Numbered from the stretch's first letter, positions 32,166 through 43,745 are shown. The stretch: 64,000 nucleotides of DNA from Ephydatia muelleri (GCA_013339895.1 JABACO010000024.1:3215675-3279674), one strand, 5' to 3'. Notes: generated by a model from the sequence alone, not told the origin. Translations and numbers: made by a program.

Positions 32166-32448
32166 CTACAGGGTGGGGAGGAGGAAAGGAGTGGGGAAGA
32201 GGAGGGGATGGAGTGGGGAAGGAGGAAAGGTATGGAGTGGGGAAGAAGAATGGTAAAACTAATGGTGTTCCAGGTCCATCAAAATCAAATGGCCACACCT
32301 CCAGAATTCCAATCACATGTGGTTCCAATATTATGGCCTTTGACAAAGGCCATAAAAGGGGGCGGGGTAACAAGTCATGTGGATGTGTTTACTGCACTCA
32401 ATTATTCAAATATTAGAGGAATAATAGTACAAATCGTCACATCAGACA

Positions 32449-34027
32449 CTACACAGCATACTTCAATACAGTATTAGCACCAGTGTTTGCTACATACACA
32501 CTACCACTCTTAGGATCTAGCATAACACCTCTAGGGCCATTTAGATTGCCAACTGTGTGGACCTTGTGTCCTTGAGAATCAAAGATGGAAAGACAATGAC
32601 CATGGTACTCAGTAACAAGACTGTAACCTTCATCAATCACTATTCCAGATGGTACCTTTACTTCCTCATATGATCTGACATAGGTCCCCTCAGGTGTGAA
32701 GACTTTGATGGTGTTAGAAACCCAGGCTGCAACATGGATGTTCCCTTGAGGGTCCAAGGCAACACCATATGGAAACTGGAAACCATGACTACCAGGGACA
32801 TTACCATTTATGGTCAATAGCCAGGTGCCAGCTTGATCCAATATTACTACCCTGTGATTGCCACTATCAGAAACAATCAACCTATCTCTTTGGTCAACAA
32901 TAACTGATACTGGGTACTGAAACTGTCCCTGACCTGTTCCACGTTGGCCAAACGTTTGCAGGAACTGTCCTCCTGTTGTCAACTTCTGAATGCGATGATT
33001 AAAAAAATCAGCAACATACATCACATCTCCCTTGATGAATAAGCCACATGGAAGATAGAACTGACAATGACCACTCCCACGACTACCTATGGTTCTCTTC
33101 TGTTGGCCAGCTTGGTCAAACACATGAATACTGTGATCACCCCAACAGGCTACATAGATGTCTCCACTGTCATGGATGGCAATACTACATGGACAACCAC
33201 TACACTTGATAACTTGCTCTGGATTACATAAGGTGCTGTACTTGGTTCCCACATCAAGGTCACAAGGACTGTTCTGTACATGTTGACCATCCATTGTGAT
33301 GAGGAGCTGGTGAGGACCAGCAGTCTGAGGGGTGAGGGTGATGGTGTAGGTACCATCCCCATGGTCCTCCACCTCTCCTGGGACAACTGCTCCATCATGT
33401 GACAGCTCAGCCTTCACCTGTGGACCTCCATATGGGTACAACTCTCCCTTTGAGGTCATGCTCTCCACATTAACACAATACCTTTCCTTCACCTTGGCCA
33501 CACACTCAGAAGACCATGTGCTTTGTGATGGAGATGGAGGTGAGTCCATTACATGTCCAAAAATGGAGAGTTGCTTAATAAGAGAATCGATCTGTAGGAG
33601 GGACACATGTATGTCACTAGACTGATTTGGAGTGAGGGATGCATTCTCAACCTTCTTCAGTGTGGCCTTCAGTTCAGTGGGTAGCAGATCTCCTAGTGCT
33701 ACCATCTCGTGGTCAGTGTGGGTCTGGAGGATGTGGGAGGTCATCTCAGTGTAGTGACCTATCTCATCTTGCATCTTCATCAATTGTTCCTTCTGGAGGG
33801 TCAGAGCTGTTGTCTTGGAAAGTGAAATGGCCTCCATCTCTGACAACAGTTTGTTCTTCCTTTCCTCAATGGTTTGGTGGAGCTGTTCAAAGGCTTGGGT
33901 TATGATCAGTGTGGCATTCTCTCTGGAAGTATAAACCTGTTTTGCCATTTTGCCATTGGCATCAATGGCTGTGGTCAACTTTGAGGTCACTTCTTGAGCA
34001 CACACAAGTGCATCCCTCATGGCATCT
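32449..34027 (-). CDS. TRIM-NHL-like terminal exon, intact (unit 2)
   Basis: 526 open residues from acceptor TTTGCAG|AGATGC to the stop. Order: a TRIM-type coiled coil (about 1-150, AFEQLHQTIEERKNKLLSEM), a filamin/ABP280 repeat (about 210-275, VKAELSHDGAVVPGEVEDHG and QLLITMDGQHVQNSPCDLDV), and six NHL blades (about 285-526; IAIHDSGDIYVACWGDHSI, VIVDQRDRLIVSDSGNHRV, MLDPKSGSVYVANTGANTV). This is the C-terminal half of the TRIM2/3/71/lin-41 architecture. The NHL propeller of that group binds RNA or protein partners. No RING or B-box exon lies between here and exon 1 at 39427, and exon 1 joins in phase, so the product may be a RING-less TRIM-like protein. Confidence 0.92.
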
Positions 34028-34518
34028 CTGCAAACCAGGAAGACACATTTACAACGACGTTCTCGCAACTTGTAGCTTCATCTAGCTCACTACAATAGTT
34101 GAATACGGTACGATACTTTGTAATCAGTGTGTGTGCGTGTGCATATGTGCGTGTGTGCGAGCGTGTTTGCATGTGTGTGGTGTGTCTGTGCATGTGTGTG
34201 CTATCTTCGTGGCACAGTTGAACTAACTTAAAGTTCTATCCAAATTTTTCACTCAGATGGAAGCGACCTCAAATGTCCCATGGAAGTGTGGCCTGCAACT
34301 TCTAGTGTGGGATGCTTCATGTCCGTGTATGTGCATGTTTGCGAGTGTGGTGTGTCTGTGCGTGTGTGTGTGTGCTATCTTCGTGGCACAGTTGAACTAA
34401 CTTAAGTTGTATCCAAATTTTTCACGTGCTGAAAGGTCAAATGCCCGGACTAGGTCAAATGTGGGGCCCAGTAATGATATTTACGTGCCAAATCCCTGAC
34501 TTCGCCCCAGGGGTCTCA
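34028..34518. other. Intron 1 of TRIM-NHL gene, proximal part
   Basis: No exon seen. Two copies of TGTGTGCTATCTTCGTGGCA plus CAGTTGAACTAACTTA (about 34195 and 34372) show a local duplication. It ends with the TCTCA target site at 34514-34518. Confidence 0.7.
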
Positions 34519-34677
34519 TGTGGAATACTGATATGTAACTGTGTGTGTAATTAGTATGGACGGATCACGTGCATGTAAATATAATTGAGATATTAGTGTG
34601 ATTTGGAACCACGATACATGTCTAAGGACTTCACAGTGGCGACTAGGGTGGGATAGCACAGTGAGTCATTCATTTGA

Positions 34678-35250
34678 ATGGCTGGATACCTGGGAAAGAT
34701 AGGGGAATTTGACAGCACATCCGAAACATGGCCGAGTTACGTAGAGCGGTTAGCAAGAAACCACTTACCAAACCAATGCAGGTTCCGGTGGGAGCGCTGT
34801 AGGTTTTGCAAGTTACAAGGTCATGCTGAGAGGGTGTGCAGAAAGAAGATGAAGGCAGAGAGCATGAGGGAGGCATCGGGGATCAAGGAACTAAAAGGAG
34901 ACAGTAGGTCTGACACTGAAGACAGCACAGATGGCGAAGCGCTTCATGGAAAGGATGTCTCATCCGGCAATCCACTCAAACAGTGGAAGGCACACAAACC
35001 AATGTATGTTCAGGTAATAATGGAGAGACAGCCCATCAAAATGGAACTGGACACGGGGGCAGCAGTGTCCATCATGCCCTATACGATGTCTAAGGAGAAA
35101 ATGGCACACATCCAACTGCGGAAATCTACGGTCAATTTGAAAACATACACGGGACAGCGAGTTAGGCAGATAACAGTACAAGTAGCTAAAAATGGAACAG
35201 TGGAAAGCTTAAAGCTGGTGGTGGTGGATGGGCTGGGCGGAACTGGTTAA
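34678..35250 (+). pseudogene. gag: Copy IV gag remnant and protease
   Basis: 190 residues in one frame: MAGYLGKIGEFDSTSETWPS, the deleted capsid junction at VERLARNHLPNQ, a zinc knuckle, a Ser/Asp-rich linker, then KMELDTGAAVSIMPYTMSKE (Asp protease). Better preserved than copy III, where the protease is out of frame with gag. Confidence 0.85.
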
Positions 35251-36056
35251 GCCGGATTCCCACAGATTGGGGGGGAAATTAAGGTTCTGAGGGCAGGTGA
35301 TGAGAAGCAAAGTAGAACACTGCGATTGAAGAGGTTGCTAGAAAAGTATCCTGGAAAACAGAAAGAACAAGGAATGCTCAAGGGAACCAAGGCACATCTA
35401 CCATTGAAGGATGGGGCAACCCCAGTGTTCCTAAAGGCCAGACCAGTACCTTACAGTTTGCGGACAAGAGTGGAGAAGGAACTAGAGAGACTGGAGAAAG
35501 GGGGAATCATTGCACAGGTGTCTACCAGTGAATGGGCTACCCCCGTGGTGGTTGCACCTAATAAGGATGGGTCAATTCGGCTGTGCTGAGATTTTAGAAT
35601 GACAGTGAATCAAGCCACCCCTTGCCATTGATAGAAGCCTACCTGTGAATGGAACTTGAAGAACAGGCAAAGGAACTCTGCACCGTTAGTACGCATAAGG
35701 GGCTGTTGAAATATAACAGATTACCATTTGGAGTGTCCTCAGCACCAGCATTGTGGCAGCGCACGATGGAACTGATACAAAAGGGGATTCCAAAAACGCA
35801 ATGCTTGCTTGATGACATAATAGTTGCAGGCTCCAGTGAGGAGGAACACTTCCACATTCTGGAGCAAGTGCTGGAAAGACTAGAGAGACACAATCTAGCA
35901 ATCGATATGGACAAGTGTGCATTTTCATTTTTCCAGACAAGCTTGGAGTTCTGTGGACACCGCATCGATGCAGATGGGCTACATAAGACACAAGCGAAGA
36001 TGAGAGCCATCACGGAGGCACCAGTGCCAAGAGATGTCTCCCAATTGTGAGCAATT

Positions 36057-36881
36057 TTGGGCTTAGTAAACTACTACAATCTGTTTCTGCCAAATCTGGC
36101 TAATACACTGGCCCCACTACATCGGCTCCTGCAGAAGAATACCAAGTGGTGTTGGTCTAAGGAATGCACTGAGTCCTTCACAAAGGTTAAGGATGCGATT
36201 GCATCAGACTTGGTTCTCACACACTTCAACCCAAGAACGCCATTGGTACTCGCTTGTGATGCGAGTGCCTACGGTCTGGGAGCAGTCCTGTCCCATACAT
36301 CAGACTTAGGTCATGATAAACCAATAGCATTTGCATCTAGGACATTGTCAAAAGCAGAATGCAATTATTCTCAGATCGAAAAGGAAGCACTTGCACTGAT
36401 GTGGGGGATTAAATGCTTTCAACAGTACCTATATGGCAACCACTTTACATTGATAACCGATCATCAGCGCTTGGTCTCAATCCTACACCCGGACAAGGCA
36501 CTCCAATCTGTGATAGCAGCCTGGCTACAGAGGTATGCACTACTATTATCGGAGTACACATTTCACATTCGGTACAGAAGTACACACTGCCATGGGAATG
36601 CAGATGCACTCTCCCGTCTACCCCTGACGGAGGCTACAGAGGTGGAAAGGCAAGACAGGGAAGAGTTGGACGATTGTCCAGAATTCAGACTCAACCAACT
36701 GGAGCAGATTCCAGTGACAACTGCAGTGTTACGAGATGCAACTGCCAAGGATCCAGTGTTATCGAGGGTGTTAGAGTATATCCAAGTTGGTTGGCCAGTG
36801 GACATACCAGAAGAACTGAAATCATTTCGAGAGAGCTCATGGCGGAACAAGGCTGCTTACTATGGGAGATTAGGGTGGTAA
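36057..36881 (+). pseudogene. pol: Copy IV RNase H domain
   Basis: LGLVNYYNLFLPNLANTLAP (end of RT thumb and connection), LACDASAYGLGAVLSH (catalytic Asp), YSQIEKEALALMWGIKCF (catalytic Glu), ITDHQRLVSIL (catalytic Asp) and HCHGNADALSRLP. Frameshift at about 36835 into the integrase. Confidence 0.9.
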
Positions 36882-37420
36882 TACCTGCCAGTCTACAAAG
36901 AAAGGTGTTGGACGAAATTCATGGTGGACATCTTGGTGTGGTGAAAATGAAAGCCCTGGCACGTGGTCATGTATGGTGGCCAAGAATTGACCAGGATATT
37001 GAGTTCAGCACTAAAAACTGTGATGGTTGCAGGCAGGTTAAACATGACCCCAAGTTGACACCAGTACACCCTTGGGAGTTTCCAGAAGGGCCGTGGAGGA
37101 GGGTACACATAGTCTTTGCGGGACCCTTTGTAGGGAAGCAATTCTTAGTGGCAGTAGACGCCTACTCCAAGTGGCCAGAGGTGGTTATCATGGCAGACAT
37201 GTTGACGGAGAAGACATTGGATGAATGAGGGTCATGTTTGCAAGGTGGGGTATTCCCCAACAAATTGTGTCAGACAATGGACCACAGTTCACGTCTTACA
37301 ATTTGTAACAGTTTGTCAGAACGAACAACTGAAAGCACAGCAAGTCAAGTCCATACCACCCTGCCACAAATGGGCTAGCGGAGCGCTTCGTCCAATCCAT
37401 GAAGCAGGCACTATGAGCAT
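36860..37420 (+). pseudogene. pol: Copy IV integrase
   Basis: Zinc-binding HGGHLGVVKMKALARG and CDGCRQ, core VFAGPFVGKQ (the usual Asp after I/V is Val in VHIVFAG, a likely active-site loss), then after a frame break SDNGPQFTS, then YHP.TNGLAERFVQSMKQA with the Glu. Several stops between the blocks. Confidence 0.82.
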
Positions 37421-38242
37421 CAAAGAAGGAGAAGAAATCATTCTCACACCGTGTATCCAGTTTCTTGATACAATACCAAAATGCTCAACATCCAACACTG
37501 GACACCACACCAGCTCAGATGATGATAAAAAGGGACCTAAGATGTCAGCTACACTTGCTCAGGTCTAATGTGAGAAACAGCGTGTTCAAGAAACAGATTA
37601 CACAGGCAGAGACACGAATGACTGCGAGCAGAGAGTTCAAGGAAGGAGATCATGCAGGTGATGGTGCGGGACGGGACTACAGACCAAACCATCCTCAATG
37701 GCAACAAGCAGTCGTACTCAGTAAGACAGGCGCCAACTCATACAGTGTGGAGGTTCGTTCCGGAACACCATGGAGAAGACATGCAGACCAAATGATCACA
37801 GGATCCACAGACAGTTGGTGGTGCAATGGCGACAGAGCAGAAATAATTGACGGTGACCATGGGCCAGAACCAGATGTGGAGACAAGGATCACCCAACCAG
37901 ATGGAAATAGTGAAGGTCACACCCGTGTGAAGCCAAGCAGAGTCAAGGGAGGAGTTAACTGAGACCCGACCGGAACTCGCGGTGGCACATGGACCAGGAC
38001 AAGTAGAGAGTAGCAGCAAGGGGAACACCAACCCAGAAGCCATGTCTGAGAAAGTCAACACACTGGTCACACTTACGGATGAGCTACAACGGACCCGCCC
38101 AGAAAAACTACAAGCTAAGTCCTAGGAAGTCACGGCTTCCCCACTGATGGAGGAGCTACAATGGACACGCTCAGGAAGAGTGGTCAAGCCTCCTATAAGA
38201 TTCGGTGATAAAAGCCACTGAGAACGGAATGAGATGTGGAAT

Positions 38243-38585
38243 GGGCTATTCCATTATTTAATTATACACCCCTACAGATGACAATAAATGGTGTCCAGGG
38301 GGGTATAGGGAATATGTCCCGGGGGGGTTGTCATTTAAATCCCTGTCCTGGGGGGTTAGAAGGCATAATAGAAGCTTGTCCAGGGGGAAGTGGAACAACA
38401 TAGAAGATTGTCCAGGGGGGTGGGGCAAAACAGAAGCTCGTCCAGGGGGCATTTACAAGTCTGTCCCTGGGGGGTAGAGGTATAATACAAGCTTGTCCAG
38501 GGGTGTTTTTATAAATTGTCCCGGGGGTATACGTTTGCAATTATTGTCATCTGTAGGGGTGTACGCTTAAATAATGGAATAGCCC
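38243..38585. mobile_element. MITE inside the 3' LTR of copy IV
   Basis: 343 bp with inverted repeats of about 45 bp, starting GGGCTATTCCATTATTTAA and ending with its inverse TTAAATAATGGAATAGCCC. AAT flanks both sides (38240-38242 and 38586-38588), and removing the insert restores TGTGGAATACTG of the LTR. The interior is a run of about eight GTCCAGGGGG/GTCCCGGGGG-type G-rich subrepeats. No coding capacity. The superfamily is not determined. Confidence 0.9.
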
Positions 38586-38718
38586 AATACTGATATGTAA
38601 CTGTGTGTGTAATTAGTATAGACGGATCACGTGCACCTAAATACATATGCTGTTATTGAGATATTAGTGTGATTTGGAACCACGCTACATCTGGATAGTC
38701 TAAGGACTTCATATCTCA

Positions 38719-39725
38719 CGTAACAATGATAGGCGCAATACCCATTCCCTTTGAAAAGGGGTATGTTATAAAGCATGCGTTTCTAGTTGAAAAACATACC
38801 GTCACGCCACTTTCCAATCTTTGACCAACAAGGCAAGCTGGTTACTATCGTAGCTAGCACAAAACCGGCGAAACAAAGTGAGCAAATGCACAGTAGCGAT
38901 TCTACAGAGCCAATATGCATCAAACCCTCCTACGCCACTTGTCATCTGATTCCGCCTAACACACCGTGTTTCGTTAAGAAAAGCGCTAAAGCTGAGAAAT
39001 GACTGGCTGACAAAATACTGCACTAAGAGATCAACCATTTCTTTTACAAAAACGTTTATAACTCGCCCAAAGAGCACACGTAGATCACAAAACGATAAAG
39101 CAGGCTATCAATACAAGTTGAAACTAGATTCCAATGATGTGCTTTTTACTCAGCGTATGGCGCACGTGACCCGTTGCCATATATTATCTCTGGTGTTTTA
39201 AGGGGATCATGATACTCGTATTTTTGAGGTGATTACCATACGTGCTTTCCTTTTCATTACAAAGGAGATGACGAAGAACAAGTAGGTGGAAAGCGGCTTA
39301 CTCATGACCACACATAATTGTTGAACGTTACTGGGCCCGCTCCTAAAGGATAGCCATCTGCTCACCTTGTATTTGAATCTTCTTGTTCCATTGAAACACC
39401 AGCGCTAGGATCCAACATCGATGCCATATCTATTACCCACCACTTCCAATAAATGTACTGCGTGACAGGATTAATAATTTGTATTAACCACGTTTAAAGT
39501 GCACACACAGTACAAAAGTGCAACGCCTTACGGAAAACGAATTAACGCTCGATGAGTCCAGAGCTGGTATCGTCCCGCCTCCTGAGCTCACTGCAATGCT
39601 TGATAAGGACGAGTAATGAAAGTACAGCGTCGAGAGACATTGACACAAAACCATGCAGCACTGCACACACGTATAGAGAAGTCATAATCAATGCCAGCAG
39701 GATATACACGTATGGATTAATGAGA
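38719..39725 (-). repeat. Duplicated TRIM exon-1 module, unit 2
   Basis: Counterpart of 23641-24620. At about 39150 it keeps the TTTTTAC site (TAAAAAGC inverted) into which the transposon at 3235-5880 inserted in module P2, so it serves as an empty site. Confidence 0.8.
39366..39427 (-). CDS. TRIM-NHL-like gene exon 1, unit 2
   Basis: 62 bases: ATG at 39427, MASMLDPSAGVSMEQEDSNT plus two bases (AG), donor AAG|GTGAGCAG. The terminal exon at 34027 begins with A, completing AGA (Arg) and continuing GAT GCC in frame. The roughly 5.3 kb intron contains gypsy copy IV. The sequence after the ATG is highly conserved among four module copies. Start chosen because every copy keeps this ATG. Confidence 0.65.
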
Positions 39726-39809
39726 CTGTCCTTACACCATGAGGAAAAAAAGCAACATGATGCTCTGATGAGTTGCACAAAATACATACACACTTGCAAC
39801 ATAAGGAAG

Positions 39810-39856
39810 TGAATCAACACACACACAGACACACAGACACACAGAGACACACACGT

Positions 39857-39925
<69 letters not shown>
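39810..39925. repeat. CA microsatellite between TRIM module and SPOP-like copy C
   Basis: Long nearly pure (CA)n, equivalent to 24715-24830. Confidence 0.95.
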
Positions 39926-39926
<1 letters not shown>

Positions 39927-39977
39927 CAGGGCCATGTCGGGGGAAGATTGAAGGGGACAAGCCCACACTCAGGATGA

Positions 39978-40136
39978 CTGCAGTGTGCTATTGCTGCTCC
40001 CTCCACTGGACAGTCGTCGTCTCTTAGCAGTGTGGTCTCCGCCAAAGCCAGTGCCTTGACGGCCTCGGCCACCAGGTGGGCGTGGCGGGACACAAGTGTG
40101 CTCCATCCCTGGGTGTCCATCACTTCTGGTGCATAA
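39978..40136 (-). pseudogene. SPOP-like: SPOP-like C-terminal exon, copy C (frameshift)
   Basis: Matches 24866-25037, but four bases of TTCCTTAG are missing (CTCTTAGCAG), so after ALAETTLLR the frame changes to DDDCPVEG and runs into the CA tract. The conserved basic tail is lost. Confidence 0.85.
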
Positions 40137-40369
40137 CTGTAGAGGGAGGGGCACCCATGGCTGGTCAACATGTTTGCCAATTACAAGCTACACTGACACT
40201 AGCAGAGAGTGAAGGAGTGGGTGGAGAAGGAAATAAGGGCACCTCCCCCTCCCACACCCTTCGATTATTTGCTTTTTGCATTTGGGAAGAGTGATGTGAT
40301 AGAGTAACCATTAGAATGGTTATGCTCATGTGAGCCAGCTTTTCTCTAACACTATACTGCGGCAAAACC

Positions 40370-40372
40370 CTC

Positions 40373-40419
<47 letters not shown>

Positions 40420-40434
40420 GTATATGTGTGTGTG

Positions 40435-40470
<36 letters not shown>

Positions 40471-40475
40471 AGTCA
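40370..40475. repeat. TG/TA microsatellite, copy C intron
   Basis: (TG)n with TATATATATG in the middle. A second (TG)n lies at 40758-40790, in a locally duplicated segment (about 40310-40520 versus 40685-40815). Confidence 0.9.
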
Positions 40476-40757
40476 CTACAGTATAGTGGTAAAGCTAGGA
40501 ATAAAAGGTGAAGGAGGGGGGAGGTGCCTTCACTCTCTACTAGCCACCAACTCCTTCACTCTCTACTAGCTTTGGTGTAACTAGCTAGAAGCAGTTAGAT
40601 TGAAGCAGGTTCAACAGTTCTACTTATAATGAAAGATGCTTTTCATGATTAGGAAGCCATGCAGACAGGTTACATATCACAAAGTGAATTAGTATGGTTA
40701 TGCTCACGTGAGAGCACTCACTAGCTTTTCTCTAACACTGTACTGCGGCAAACCCTC

Positions 40758-40791
<34 letters not shown>

Positions 40792-41290
40792 TCACTACAG
40801 TATAGTGGTAAAGCTAGCTAGTGTAGCTAGCTAGAAGCAGTTAGATTGAAGCCTGTTCAACTGATCCTTAGATTTACACATAAGTTTTCATGATTAGGAA
40901 GCCAGACAGGTTTACATATCACAATAGGCACTCAAATGGGATAGCTATGGGCTGATATCAAGTCCACCACTGGTATAGCTAAAAATAATGCACACCAATA
41001 CAAGCCCTGATATTAATGTCCCCTTTTAAGGATCTAAGGGGGAGGGAGGGAACATCTCTGGGAGGGGGGGGGGGGGGGTACATCTCAAGCTAACACTTAG
41101 GCGACACATACAAACACAAACAGATTTCCAGGAACAGGATGGCTACATTTGATTTACTGAAAGTAAATCTCTCAATAATTCAAATTCATTAGAAAATATT
41201 AAACCCCTCCTCCTCACACACATATACACACACAGCCATTCAGCAATCAGCATGCACTCCTACATGAGCTCAAACCACACCCACAGTGAC

Positions 41291-41437
41291 TTGTTAATGA
41301 AATCGATGTACATGGCTTTGAGCTGTGTGGCTGAGTGAAGGTCAGCCAACACCAGTGTGTCTGAAACATTCTCAATGTTCAGATTGGCACACAGAGCCTC
41401 CTCACACATCACCGGCCATGTAACGATCCAATGCATA
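41291..41437 (-). pseudogene. SPOP-like: SPOP-like BTB/BACK exon, copy C (frameshift)
   Basis: 147 bases rather than 143. The RIKVMCEE codons are replaced by a four-base-longer stretch (ACGATCC preceded by GGCCATGTA on the plus strand), shifting the frame before [20 protein letters not shown]. Otherwise equal to copies A and B. Confidence 0.85.
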
Positions 41438-41459
41438 CTGTAGAGAAAGACCAGTAGGT

Positions 41460-41545
41460 AAGAGGGAGGGAGAGAGGGAGGGAGGGAGGGAGAGAGGGTG
41501 GGAAGGAGGGAGGGAGGGAGGGAGGGAGGGAGAGGAAGGGGAGAG
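41460..41545. repeat. Polypurine GGGA tract, copy C
   Basis: Third instance of the tract directly upstream (in the transcribed direction) of the BTB/BACK acceptor. Confidence 0.9.
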
Positions 41546-41708
41546 GCCAAGAGAGGGAAGGAGGATGAGTGGGAGTAAGAAAGATACATGTACAAGGAGA
41601 GCTAGAGAAGGAAGATGTGTGGAGAGGATGGAGGGAGCAACTCTGGGGTACCACACAGGCTAACACTTAGGCCACACACAAACGCAAACAGATTTGCAAA
41701 CACAATAC

Positions 41709-41831
41709 CTTATCAGCCGCTGACACGAGGGAGTCGGCCATCTTCTTTAGGTTGGGTGCCTTGCCTGTGTAGGTGTAGGTGAGCATCTCCTGCATCACCT
41801 CCTGATCCAGGTCACTGATCTCAACACGGTT
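41709..41831 (-). pseudogene. SPOP-like: SPOP-like BTB exon, copy C (NRVEI block)
   Basis: 123 bases, open, reading [20 protein letters not shown] and [15 protein letters not shown]. Intact as an exon, but its neighbours are frameshifted. Confidence 0.85.
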
Positions 41832-41890
41832 CTGTGATGGGTATGAGATAGGGTCAGCTCTGGCGTACACAAAAGGGGACCGTCTCTTAC

Positions 41891-41946
41891 CTTCCTAATT
41901 TCCTCCATCTCGTGTTCAAACATGGCACTGAATACAGGAGACCTGG
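41891..41946 (-). pseudogene. SPOP-like: SPOP-like BTB exon, copy C ([10 protein letters not shown] block)
   Basis: 56 bases, same reading as copy B. No further SPOP exons upstream; homology to gene A ends near 42000. Confidence 0.84.
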
Positions 41947-42014
41947 CTGCAAGGAGGATGGATTCAATGCAACACACTGTGTGTCCATTGGCTGATGATG
42001 TCATTAACAGTGAC

Positions 42015-42560
42015 CACCAATCAGTAAATGATGGCAGTGATAGAGGAGCTCATCAGATAACATTCTCTTCATAACACAAGTTATTATAACTATAATACAC
42101 TCTAACTTAAATATGTATTAAGAAATGAAAAAGCAACTGTTGTGGCTCATCCGTGTCAGATAGTACAGGTAATGAGTTGGAATTGTTTCTTGCCAGTTTG
42201 AAAAGTGTAGCGTGGTTTTCAAGAATGATGTTTTAATACATGTAGCTCTGTGCAAGTAATGTGCGGACTGTACATTGAATTGTATTTCGACCCACACGCT
42301 TGCAATCCATTTGCCCCTCCCATTGTCCCTGGATGTTTAAACGCTTCAATGTACTCACCCACCTACACATCCAAACACACATTAGCAAATCACCTGTCCC
42401 ACCCATAACACATGATCCATCACTTTCCACACATAATTACCCACGTTTATTCCACCACATGGTTCATAAAGGTGACAAAGATATTCATTCTACCCTGACG
42501 GCCCACACTGTACTCCCACATGGTCAACGAGAAGCCCATTTCATTTAGCCCCTCCCATAC
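42015..42560. other. Sequence between SPOP-like copy C and AGAP fragments
   Basis: AT-rich to about 42290. Then 42460-42560 shows weak similarity in style to the AGAP 3' region (short CA-rich blocks, GGTGACAAAGATATT repeated at 42472 and 42680). No convincing exon. Confidence 0.4.
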
Positions 42561-42589
42561 CTCATCCCCAGCCCACTTCTGGTAAGCTC

Positions 42590-42664
42590 TCTCTATCAGC
42601 CGGCAGGTAAGCCAGCAACTCTTTGTCCACATACTTGGCTCTGATGAACTTTTCTCTCTCCTCC
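42590..42664 (-). pseudogene. AGAP-like: AGAP-like exon after the ArfGAP zinc finger
   Basis: Acceptor CTGCTAG|GGAGG, then EEREKFIRAKYVDKELLAYL, PADRES. This matches the AGAP/ArfGAP segment (EExxWIRAKYExKxFLAPLP) that closes the GAP domain. The expected donor is unclear. Confidence 0.6.
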
Positions 42665-43010
42665 CTAGCAGGGCAAGAAGGTGACAAAGATATTATCCCT
42701 CTACACTAACTCCACACTTAACCATTACATCATCTGAACAATTTTAACCCATTACATCCACCATTCCTTAATATTGACTTCCCTTCAAACCATTTTAACC
42801 CATTACCTTCTCTCCTCCTGGTATCCCACATGAACATGCCATGGCACACCTTAGTTATATTCATTAATTCCCTAGGGAAGAAGTCTTAAATAAACTTTTG
42901 GAACTCTTCGAAGTGAAACCTCATCAATACCCCAAATGACTCCTCCCCTCTCCATTTCCCTTTCTTGCCCATCCCCTCCTCACCCCATTCTCCCTCACCT
43001 GGTGGCATTA

Positions 43011-43229
<219 letters not shown>

Positions 43230-43394
43230 CTACTAAACTCACAATTCTCCTTAAGTTATCACACCTGCCCTCAATTTATCTATCACCACACCCTCCCTCA
43301 CCATCTCCTTCCCACAGCTTGTTTCCTCCCCAGCTCCTCTCTCTCTGGTGTCCCTTCTTCTTCCTCTCCTTGCCAGCTGCCTCACTCACTGCAG

Positions 43395-43505
43395 ACACCA
43401 TAGGGGCCTTCTCCATCACCACACTGGCTCCCCCCTTCCTCCTCTTATGCCTCAGGTTCTCACTGCTGCCTTCCTCCGGCAGCATTTCCTCACTCCCCAG
43501 GGGGT
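43395..43505 (-). pseudogene. AGAP-like: AGAP-like linker with basic motif
   Basis: Reads EEFDPLGSEEMLPEEGSSEN, LRHKRRKGGASVVMEKAPMV, SA then donor GCA|GTGAGTGAG. The xxHKRRKxxx block resembles the KKHRRKKS motif before the second half of the AGAP PH domain. Assignment by position and motif only. Confidence 0.45.
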
Positions 43506-43639
43506 CAAATTCTTCCCTTTCTCCTTAATTGGGTATGTGGGGGAGACAGCCGCTTTCTCGGCCACGCACCCTCTGCCACATTGTACGATACACCAGCCGT
43601 ATGCAGCTGGTGGAGCATGTACTTGTCTATGCTCCAGTT

Positions 43640-43745
43640 CCTGTTTTGGCCCGTCTGTTTCCCGGGATGGTGAAGGGAAGGGATGGAGGCGTGGCCAATT
43701 CCCTCGGGCTGTGAGAACTTGACACGAGATGGGATTTCATCGATG
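43640..43745 (-). pseudogene. AGAP-like: AGAP-like linker exon, part 3' of element D
   Basis: AIDEIPSRVKFSQPEGIGHA, SIPSLHHPGKQTG matches the AIDAS...[11 protein letters not shown] end of the exon at 17667-17879. The first part (GFSGEEFSSNDA) is at 48860-48893, after acceptor ACTTTCAG|GG. Element D split the exon. Confidence 0.6.

Larger units (their letters stand above)
34519..38713 (+). mobile_element. Ty3/gypsy copy IV
   Basis: LTRs 34519-34635 (small deletions) and 38235-38713 (the latter split by a MITE). TCTCA lies at 34514-34518 and 38714-38718. Gag and protease: 34678-35250 (gag with the same internal deletion, CRFCKLQGHAERVC, ELDTGAAVSIM). RT: 35326-36050, with a stop in RLC|stop at 35587, a deletion at about 35625, and CLLDDIIVAG. 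RNase H: 36057-36880. Integrase: 36860-37420, including HGGHLGVV, SDNGPQFTS and NGLAERFVQSMKQA. C-terminal region to 38220. It lies in intron 1 of the intact TRIM-NHL gene, opposite to its direction. Confidence 0.92.

Noticed and set aside
43319..43722. Plus-strand Leu/Ser/Pro-rich frames over 43.3-43.7 kb
   Set aside because: Antisense shadows of AGAP-like exons on the minus strand.
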